Source: Nelumbo lutea (Eukaryota > Streptophyta > Magnoliopsida > Proteales > Nelumbonaceae). From it: 64,000 bases of DNA. Position 1 is the first letter of the stretch, and every line of letters starts with the position of its first letter. The stretch is from positions 86,828,270 through 86,892,269 of the forward strand of contig JAKGHH010000004.1 in assembly GCA_022828595.1 (NCBI GenBank), given 5' to 3'. The notes below the pieces were generated by a model. The model had not been told where the DNA came from and did no database searches. It saw nothing but the letters and a program-made list of their open reading frames with translations. Shown piece by piece: positions 55,291-64,000 of this stretch. A program made the position numbers and the translations under genes.

Positions 55291-56925
55291 CCAGTTGTAT
55301 AGCCATCGAGAGTAATGAGTAAGTAAGCACCATTGTTGTAGACTTCTCGAACTACATGTGGACCATCTCACTTGGGATCGAATTTTTTTCCAGAACGATG
55401 TGACAAGATGATTGGCCTATGGACTGCAAGTACTAAGTCTCCCTTTGGAATGAGTGGGGCCAGACTCTTCTATTGAAAGCGTGAGCCATTTGGGCTTGGT
55501 AGCATTCCAAGCGTTGCTATGCCTCTAACCTCTTTTCATCCAAGGTGTCGAGTTCTACAAGCCTAAGTCATGCATTCTCATTGTCTGTAAGCCCTTCTTG
55601 GATTGCTATGCATAATGAGGGAATTTGTACCTCAAGTGGGAGCACCGCCTCGACCCCATAAACTAGTGAGTAAGGGTTTGCTTGTGTAGCTGTATGGTAA
55701 GAAGTACGATAGGCCCATAGTGCTTCACCCATACGCTCATGCCAATCTCTTTTGCTTTTAGAAACTACTTTCTCCAATAATTTGCATAGGGTTTTATTAA
55801 AGGCCTCAACCAAACCATTTGCAGTTGCATTGTACATACTAGAGCACCTTTGTTTAATACCAGATTTCTCACAAAATTGGTCCATTAAATGGTTGCTAAA
55901 TGGCTTTCCATTGTCAGTCACAATGTAGTGCGGAACGCCATAGCGATGGACAATGTAGTTCTTAATGAATTCCACAACTGTTTCCTTTTTGACTTCTTTG
56001 AGTGCTATGTCTTCTGCCCGCTTTGAAAAGTAATCAATCCTAGCAAGAATATAAAGATGCCCCTTAGATGACTTTTGGAGTGGACCAACAACATCTAACC
56101 CCCAAGCGTCAAAGGCCCAAGAAGCAACTATGGGGTGCAAAGGCTCAGGTGGTTGACAAATGAAGTCACCATGAAACTGGCATGCCTGGTAATGTTTTGC
56201 ATATTCTATTGATTCTTTTACCATGGTCGGCCAATAATACCCCATTCTCTTGATCCGATCATAGATTTTTGGCCCAAATTGGTGAACTCCACAAATTCCT
56301 ACATGGGCGGCTTCTACTACAATTGGTGTCTCATCTTTGCCCAAACATCTTAAAAGTATATCACTAAAAGATCTTCGATACAGCTTACCATTTAGGTAGA
56401 CGAATCGAGGGGCTCTTCTTCGTACCTCTATTCGAAGTTTTGGATTTTCAAGAAGCTTTCCATCTTGTAGGTAATCAATTTTAGGTTGCCTCCAATCCTT
56501 TCCTTCACTAGGAGACACTGAGATGGCATTACTCTCATTTTCTTCTTCATTGGTGGTAACCGGAGGTATGACCCAACTGTTGCAAATGGGTACAGATGCT
56601 GAGTCTCTTCCGGATAATAAGAGCATTGTAGCAAGGTTAGCTAGAGTGTTCGCTTGTTTGTTCTCACTTCTGGGTATGTGCTCAATGTTTATGTAATCAA
56701 ATTGTTTCATGAGCTTAGTCGCATAGAGAAAGTATGAGACTAGGTCCAACTTACGCACATCGCATTCCCCTAAGAGTTGATTTATGAGTAGTTTTGAATC
56801 TCCGTGAACAACCTTGTGTCGGATTTCCATATCTAGAGCCATCTTTAACCCAATAATTAGGGCCTGGTATTCTGCTACATTATTTGAACATAAACATGTC
56901 AATGTGAAAGAGAAAGGCAATACCT
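55291..56925 (-). pseudogene. Ty3/gypsy element 2 (Tat-type) pol: second RNase H and integrase
   Basis: Minus-strand: SNNVAEYQALIIGLKMALDM, DSKLLINQLLGE, IEHIPRSENKQANTLANLA (archaeal-type RNase H), then integrase HVGICGVHQFG..GYYWPTM, WGLDVVGPL, IVTDNGKPFSNHL, NATANGLVEAFNKTL (D, D, E present) and YSLVYGVEAVLPLEVQIPSL. In the HHCC finger the first Cys of the CxxC pair is Tyr (AKHYQACQFHG). A long open frame of 450 residues survives, so it decayed less than element 1. It is cut at about 56925 where the copia 3' LTR lies close by; the rest of the element may be beyond the window. Confidence 0.9.
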
Positions 56926-56977
56926 CCCGTCATAGGGATGAAGGGATAGGAAATCCATCATATGGACGCCCAAAGAT

Positions 56978-58900
56978 TGTGAAATAAGGGGCCGAATTTC
57001 AAAAAAAAAAAATTTCCTATCCTTTCAACTGGGAATCGAATTCCCTATTTAGAAAATCTTATTTTCAAGGATCATTCTTGAACCATAAACTGAATCAGAT
57101 CTGAACCAAAAGGGATAGGGAGAGATAATACCTGATACAGAGAAATAATATCTCTCAATGGAGGTGTTCACGCCCAAGGTAGGATCCAAAATCTACTCCC
57201 ACTGAAGATGGCGCAGTGCAGGGTGGAGTAGAATCAATAGTGTTCTTCCAAAAGAACTTGATCCTTCTCAAGAATCACATGGATGGCTTGTGAATACAAC
57301 TCCCACCAATCTTTTCTCCAAAAGATTGGATCAAGATCCAATCTTGATTTCTCCCAAGTAATGGAGATCAAATTGATGTAGGCGGCGGCTGCAGGAAGGA
57401 GGCGGTTAGAGAGTATTTGTAGGGTGCAGAATTCTCTCTTCTGTGATCTCAGCTCTAAAGACAAGACTGTTGGTTGGCTGTTGTGTTGTTGGATGTCCAA
57501 AAGCTGCTGCCCCCTCTTCCTTTTATAGACTTAAAGGGATCAACTCCTAATCCCATTAGGAATTTCTAACCCAAATCATATTTGGATTAGAAGTCCCTTT
57601 AAGATAAGGGATAATCCTTATCTTATCTGCAGATTAGATCAGCCATCTCCTAATCTAATTAGGAAGTTTCCAGATCTAAATCTCATTTAGATCTTGGACT
57701 CTCTAAGTGGATAGGGTGTGGGCCCAATCCTATAAGCTAATCTTATCTCAGAATTCGCCCCTTAAAGACTAATCAAATTAGCCCAGTTCGAAATGGGCTT
57801 AAGGCCCATTTAGGGTTATGTATTCATTTAGCCTTCCAAACTGCTACCCAGTTGGGCTTCCTTGTATGGCGTGGGACCCAAACATTGATCTACACATCAG
57901 CCACATGGGTTTAGCCCAGCCTTTGTTACAAGGCCTGGCCAAATACACTATTATGGACAGTGCACCCCCTAAAACCCATCAGATGGGCTCTATGGGCCCA
58001 ACACTTACCCTAAGTGGTCCCTGGGCCAAGCCACCTTGTAACACCCAGGGACTGTGGGCAGATGCAAGATTAGCCCATCAGGTATTATCCTCAATGGTCT
58101 TACACTTAACCTTTCAGCCCATAATGATCATACACTACCCAACAAGAGAGGACCTCTCCCTCGGCTGCAAGGAATAGTGTTGCACTCTCTCAAGCATGGA
58201 TCCCGAGAATTAAAACCTTTTGCAAATCATTTCGAAACCATAATGTATATACTTTTATATCTCATATAAAATATATTTTGCAAAACAAATCTCAACGATT
58301 GAAATCGGTTGCCGGCAATATTGGTTTCCATCAGTGAGAGTGCATCCCCGATCATTACCTTTGTCCGACAAAGGGGTTGATCCTGTCACTATGTACACCC
58401 ACTGAGATGAATTCTCAGACTATCCCAACATACCCAGGTTTTGACCCCCGCTAAGGATCTCACTGATTGGTACATCAAATACAGCCCAATCCGACACCTA
58501 GTGTAGTATCATAATCGAGTCTAGGGGTTGGGTGTAATTTTTCAGTTTTGCCCATCAATCTCCAAGGTCCAGGGCAATACTGGAAATCTGGTCCAGTTCA
58601 AAGATTCAATTAATCCCACACTGTATGTGCCTAGGGTCTCACCCTGGTAGCTGAGACAAGCCACCCAACCGACTTGGTGGCACCACAGTGTTAGCCTTGT
58701 CAAGATAGGTCTCCCCAGACCGACCCACTAGCTGTGAACATTCTAAACTAACACGAGTCTCATTAAGTGTCCAATTTAAGGGTATTGCACAGAAACATAC
58801 CAAGGGAACATGAATCAAATATGCACTTTTATTCATTTACAATAAACTCATAAAGTACATCATTTTGATTGAAGCTAAGGGCATACAAAACTGTCTAACA
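56978..58900 (-). repeat. 3' LTR of copia element 3 (about 1.9 kb)
   Basis: On the minus strand it starts TGTTAGACAGTTTTGTATGC right after the polypurine string AAGTGCAAGTGGGAGT and contains a TATA box CTATAAAAGG at about 57521-57530. The low-coordinate end TTATTTCACA at 56978 is inferred from TGT..ACA symmetry only. Frames inside it (57234-57500, 57818-58177, 58639-58836) are not genes. Confidence 0.6.
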
Positions 58901-61440
58901 ACTCCCACTTGCACTTAGGTCCAATCAGGTACTAGCCGGAGTCCCATGCTTTCCACATGTTTCTCAAACACTTTCTGTGACAGTGGCATAGTCAATGGGT
59001 CTACCACATTCTCCGCTGATGCTACCTCTTATTATCATCCTCTCATAGGTCCAATGTTGTCATACAACAGTGGAATGGGTGATGTGCTGAATTTCAAATT
59101 CAGGAATGAACACCTTCATTCATAAGGCTGCCTCACTTACGGCAATGCGTTCGGCTTGGGTTGTGGACTATTAATTTGCTACTTAGGACCCCTGTTTGCT
59201 GACATTCAGGAAACAACACACGATTCTATCGTGAAAACATATCCAGATGTAGACTTTCTATCATCTGGATCCGATTGGAAATCGGCATCTGTATACCCTT
59301 GGATCTGTAGTGAGTTACCATCGAATACTAGACAAAACTCTTTTGTCTTTCGAAGGTACTTAAGTATGTTTTTCACAGCAGTCCAGTGCTCTTGCCCTGG
59401 TTTGGCCTAAAATCTGCTTACTACACTCGCTGCCTGTGCAATGTCAGGACGAGTGCACAGCATGGCATACATGATGCTCCCTACGGCAGAGGCATAGGGA
59501 ACACCTTTCATGCCATCAATCTCCTCAGAAGTCTTGGGAGACATCTTCTTGGAGAGAGTAACTCCATGCCTGAAAGAAACATTTCCTTTCTTGGAGTTTT
59601 CCATGCTGTATCTTTTGACTATTTTGTCAATGTAGGCAGATTGGGATAATCCTATTATCCACTTTGATCTATCTCTATAGAGTCGAAGACCCAGTATATA
59701 GGAGGATTCTCCAAGATCTTTCATGGAGAATTGCTATGAAAGCCATACTTTCTCCGTAGTTAACATTCCTACATCATTCCCAATGAGTAAAATGTCATCT
59801 ACATACAGAACCAAGAAGGTAACCTTATCTCCACTGTACTTCCTGTAAACACAGGGTTCATCCGGATTTTGCTCGAAGTCAAACATTTTGACAACAGAGT
59901 CAAAACAGATGTTCCAACTTCTAGAAGCTTGCTTAAGTCCATAAATGTATCTATTAAGTTTACATACCATGTTTTTCTGATGCGTAGCTATGAAGACTTG
60001 CGGCTGCTGCATATAGATATCTTCAGTAAGATCTCCATTCAGGAATGCAATTTTGACATCCATTTGCCAAATCTCATAATCATGGTATGCTGCTACAGCT
60101 TGCAGGATCCTAATGGATTTAAGCATGGCCACAGGCGAAAAGGTTTCCTTATAATCGATGCCCTCTTTCTGAGTGTACCCTTTCGCCACCAGACGAGCTT
60201 TGAAGGTCTCAACCCTACCATCGGGGCCCTTCTTCCTCTTGTAAATCCATTTGCAACCGATTGCTTTTACCCCGGAGGGTGGATCTACTAGAGTTCAGAC
60301 TCCATTGGTCTCCATTGAGTCCATCTCTGCTCTTATGGCCTCCACCCACTTCTGGGAATCTATGTCCAACATAGCTTCCGCGTAAGTCACGAGATCCTCC
60401 TCACTAGTTAAGGTTTCCACCAGGTAACTATCCTGGTCATAACCATAACGGACTGGTGGCCTGGATACCCGGGTGGATTTTCTAGGTTAGTCACTACCTG
60501 GAACTTGTGGGACATCTCCCACTGCTCCTGAGCTCTCCTCATCAAGAACGATTTCCTGATGTAATCGGTCTCCAAGAACTGGGCATTTCGACTGTAGAAC
60601 ACTTTCTGCTCACTTGGGTCATAGAAAAGGTAACCTATAGAGCCTTTTGGGTAGCCTACAAATAGGCAACAGTTGGTCTTGGATTCCAGCTTGTCTGCAC
60701 TCATTCTTTTAACGTGTGCTGGACAACCCCAAATTTTCAAGTGTCTGACACTTGGTTTTTTTCCGGTCCAAAGTTCATATGGAGTGTTCGGAACCGATTT
60801 GGTTGGAACCCGGTTCAGCACGTAAATCACAGTCTCTAATGCGTAGCCCTAAAAGGATGTGGGTAACTCTGAGTGTATGAGAAGTGACCGGACCATATCC
60901 AATAAGGTCCTATTCCTCCTCTCTGAAACACCGTTAAGTTGTGGTGTAGCAGGAGGAGCTAATTGTGATACTATCCCATTGTCCTTTAAGTAGTCCCTAC
61001 ATGTGGGATTAACTGTATCATGGGCTCTATTCTTGGGGATTTCAGCCAACGTAGTTTCGGTTATGTTAGTTTCTAGAGAAGGATGTAGAACATAGAGACC
61101 GTTCTCCAGTTCTCCATATGCGATGAATCTGTTATTTCTTTTAATAGTAATCGTATTACTAAAGAAGACAGAATAACCATCTGCACATAGTTTTGAAACA
61201 GAAATCAAATTTCTTCTTAAGTTTTGTACATAAAGACAATCTTTCAGTACAACTTTTCCTTCTCTAAAAATTAACTCCACGGTTCCTATTGCCGCGGCTG
61301 CAACAGTTGCAGTAGTCCCCAAGTAGAGAGTGACTTCTCCTTCACTTAGCCTTCTGCTTACCTTGAACCCTTGCAGTGAGTTACACGCATGAGTTGAAGC
61401 CACAGAGTCAATACACCAGGATGTAGAAGCTACCAATAAA
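58901..61440 (-). pseudogene. Ty1/copia element 3 pol: protease, truncated integrase, RT, RNase H
   Basis: Minus-strand order: protease SWCIDSVASTHAC (61.4 kb), LYVQNLRRNLISVSKL, then an abrupt jump from NRAHDTVNPTCRD into YLKDNGIVSQLAPPATPQLN and GVSERRNRTLLDMVRS, which omits the pre-integrase HHCC finger and first catalytic Asp region. Next ELWTGKKPSVRHLKIWGCPA, RT MAKGYTQKEGIDYKETFSPV, QMDVKIAFLNGDL, LYVDDILLIGNDVG, SSYILGLRLYRDRS, and RNase H GYTDADFQSDPDDRKSTSGY (about 59255-59315). Frame breaks near 60840, 60485 and 59730 and stops from 59410 downward. Gag motifs put it near the Tork/Angela branch. Confidence 0.88.
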
Positions 61441-62255
61441 TTGGTTTCTATAACACAAGTTTTGAAATTACCTTTCTTGGATTCCAGGTAGGCAGGACAA
61501 TTCCTTTTCCAGTGGCCGGTCTTCTTGCAGAAGTGACAGGCATCCGATGCTTTATCTTTCTTCTACTTTTGCTCTTAGTGGCTTTCTTCTGAGGCTTCTT
61601 TGCCTTCCTCTTTCTCTTGCCCGTCTTGCTAGCTTCAACAAGCATAGCTACAGGCTCATCCTTTCTAATCAGTTCTTCGGCTCTTTGCAACATATTGCTG
61701 AGCTCTTGCAAGCTGACATTCAGCTTGTTCATGTTATAGTTCATGATGAACGGATTAAAGGAAGGAGGCAAAGAATTAAGGATGGCATCTATCTGGGTTG
61801 AAAGGTCCAGCCCAGATCCAAGAGCCTCCAGTTCGTTGATGTAACCCATCATCCGAAGACAGGTCGTGAACTTGTTGTCCCTTGGACATTTGTGTGGTCA
61901 TGAACTGTTTCAAGACATTTTGTTGAGTAGAACAATTCTGCTCTTCATACATCATCCTCAGGCTGTCCAATATGTCCTTGGGAAGTTCGATATGAATGAA
62001 CTGCCTCTGTATTGGGTTGTCCAAGGAGGCAATGATGTAACACCGGGCTAGGGAGTTTTTCTCCTCCCATTCCTGATAGTCTCTCCTTCGGGCCTCAGAA
62101 GCCCTGTCACCCGGACGCTCCGGGGCAGGATTCTTTTCCACTTTGTCCAGCTTTTCTGAACCTAGGACCAGCATAAGGTTCCTGTACCAGTCGGCATAGT
62201 TTGGGCCCTTAAGCTTGTTGTCATCAAGAAGCTTTGCAAAAGATCCGTTTGCCAT
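61441..62255 (-). pseudogene. copia element 3 gag
   Basis: Starts MANGSFAKLLDDNKLKGPNY at 62255, LDNPIQRQF, VLKQFMTTQMSKGQQVHD, then after a frame break near 61850 MMGYINELEALGSGLDLSTQ and FIMNYNMNKL, a Lys-rich stretch and the remains of a zinc knuckle (about 61505-61545, split by a frameshift). The UBN2-like copia gag pattern. Confidence 0.85.
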
Positions 62256-64000
62256 TTTCTAATAAAAGAGCAAACATCAGTCCGCAACCTAATTTGATTC
62301 ATGTTCATTTCATAGATATGGATTTTAATCTATGATCATTTCCATTTATTCATCTCTCGATTTTCCTACTTTCTCAATCACAGAGACTACGGGTTGTCTC
62401 TGGAAATGTGGAAAATCACATATGGTGCATGGAGCCAATTGTTTCAGCTGCATAACCCCACCACCTTTCTGTGAAGGATCATATCCACTCATCATATGAG
62501 TTTTCCCTTTGGCCTCTGTCAAACAAGGTTCAGAGCCGTTTTCAGATAAACCTTTCTGTCCAGTGAGTGCTTACCCATCATATTCGTGAACGCCAAGGTA
62601 CTGTGAGAGAGTTCCCATTTTCTGGTGAAACCCCTCCCACATCGGTCTATGACGCCCCTATCATCTTATGAAACACTCAAACAAGCCCAACAACAAATGG
62701 ATAGCCCATTTTCTGGTGCGTTTCCTCAATACTGAAGGACCCATCCTCATGCTAATGATGGAAGGCCATTAGAGAGTTCATCATATGAATCTCCCTACCA
62801 CTTGCACTCATATTAGCTGGAAGGAACAATTAATTACGCCCTAGATTGATTTAGGTCAAACCAAAGTGGCTCCCACTGACTTTCATAAAGTTAGATTTCA
62901 GTGGGCCTTAATCGGCTAGGGTTCCGCACGTAACCTCTCGATGAGGTGTGGGGCCCACCACTGAGGGAGGTCATCCAATGACCAAAAGGGACACCATGGC
63001 AATGATGTGCATTCAGCCATGGTGTGCGCAAGAGCCACTATCAAATGAGCATGGGTCAAGCACTTATGGCCTATGCACGCAGCACATCACACATCCAAAC
63101 ATCTCATGTAGGGATAAATTGATCAAATCTATTAATTATCTGTAAGGCCCATCGAATAGCCCATTTAAAACTTAAAGCATTAACAATTAATGTTTGCTAG
63201 GTGTATTGGCTGAATTACAGTTAGCAGTTCGGCCCATACAGCTTTTCTCACAATAATGGGCTTTTGTAGTTTTAACCCTTTAAAATTGGGCTTTACAGAT
63301 GGGCCGAATTTATCCCTGTAATTGAACATTTGATTTGGAATAACAATTGTGAGAAAATTGGTCTAAAAAATAGCCCCCTTTGAATCTCATATTCGGTCCA
63401 AACTGTTTTGGTGCAATCTAGTCCGAAATGGTCCAAAACTGATTTTCAATTCAAGAATTAATTCATGAGAGATCTGAAATTAATAATTTTGATTTTAGAC
63501 AATCACAAATCAAATATGGACAGTTCATACCACCTGAAAAATAGAGGTTAATCACAAATGTTACAGTTTCATAAACTATAAACCGTAGATGGCGATTTCT
63601 CCATCTGCAAATCTCCAGTGCCGCCATCTTCTTCCTTCTTCTTTAATCAAGAAAATAAATAAAAAACAAAAATCCTATTTCTATTAATTAATTACATTCT
63701 TGACCAAATCCTATACATTAAGTCTAGAAAAATAAAAAAAAATTATTTACAGACCGAATTGAATAAAATAAATGAAAAAGGGTGCACAGTTTTCCATCTG
63801 CGCCAAAACTGCATTGCGATCTCCAGGTTCGAATAGTCCATTAAATAAAAAATAAATAAAGAACAATTCTAAATAAATTTTTGGATTTAACATAATTAAT
63901 TTCAGATCAATCGCTGATGTGTGGCTCATTGTGACACTAGCAAGTGCACTAGCCGTTCAAGTAATAAAGTAGTGAGTGAAGTATCGTTCCCACGAGGATT
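62256..64000. other. Upstream of copia element 3; no gene recognised
   Basis: I see neither a primer-binding site (GCTCTGATACCA on the plus strand) nor sequence resembling the 3' LTR. It may be a long element leader or a different repeat; it contains AATGGGC/GGCCCAT strings and AT-rich tracts near 63650-63900. The short frames at 62948 and 63747 are not supported. Confidence 0.4.

Noticed and set aside
57234..58836. Several open frames of 65-119 residues
   Set aside because: All lie inside the presumed copia 3' LTR and carry no motif.
62256..64000. 5' LTR of copia element 3
   Set aside because: No sequence similar to the 3' LTR and no primer-binding site found; probably outside the window or lost.

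Overview
This window is nuclear DNA of a flowering plant. It has spliced genes with GT-AG introns (mitochondrial intermediate peptidase, a BED/hAT-type gene, a CYP706-like P450, a VPS51 relic and a PPR relic), AT-rich intergenic DNA with microsatellites, and dense nested plant Ty1/copia and Ty3/gypsy (Tat-type) retrotransposons, LINEs, SINEs and hAT relics. The species cannot be named from the sequence. No tRNA, rRNA, CRISPR array or bacterial-style operon was seen.

Layout. 1-2.2 kb: the 3' end of a mitochondrial intermediate peptidase gene (+), with a SINE and a 140-bp tandem duplication in its last intron. 2.4-7.0 kb: a fold-back element, a hAT-like non-autonomous element rich in CCGAA/GGTTCGG motifs, a diverged ~360-bp repeat array and an AT-rich block. 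7.1-13.1 kb: a probably intact two-coding-exon gene (+) for a BED zinc-finger/DUF659/hAT-dimerisation protein (a domesticated transposase), with a long 5' leader intron holding a LINE RNase H relic. 13.7-16.3 kb: a 5'-truncated copia (-). 17.07-27.73 kb: a copia element (+) with both LTRs, PBS, PPT and a perfect 5-bp target duplication (TGGGG), interrupted by a GC-rich truncated Tat-type gypsy (-) that carries an antisense accessory ORF. 28.1-29.9 kb: a CYP706-like P450 (+), complete except for one 1-bp frameshift. 32.3-34.9 kb: a PPR gene relic (-) split by a 1.03-kb hAT-like element whose 8-bp target duplication is still visible. 35.7-45.4 kb: more hAT-like non-autonomous elements, gypsy gag and RT scraps, a Harbinger-like MITE and a decayed RICESLEEPER-type hAT transposase containing a copia scrap. 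47.2-48.1 kb: a four-exon fragment of VPS51 (-) with an internal TGA. 49.5-52.6 kb: LINE relics, one of which lost its whole reverse transcriptase. 52.7-56.9 kb: a second gypsy (-) with a plant-mobile-domain ORF antisense to and downstream of integrase. 56.98-62.26 kb: a copia (-) with a long 3' LTR and an internal deletion in integrase. 62.3-64 kb: no gene recognised.

How the parts relate. Likely working host genes are the peptidase 3' end and the BED/hAT gene; the P450 would be functional if the frameshift is an assembly error. Everything else is transposon or relic. The recurring theme is hAT: a host-type hAT-derived gene with intact-looking domains, one dead hAT transposase, and at least four non-autonomous elements whose termini resemble TAGG(GGTG) with 8-bp target duplications. 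The second theme is gypsy elements with an antisense ORF between integrase and 3' LTR, seen twice with unrelated protein types. I did not find a clearly new biological system; the strongest leads are those two antisense ORFs, the hAT/PPR insertion and the VPS51 relic.
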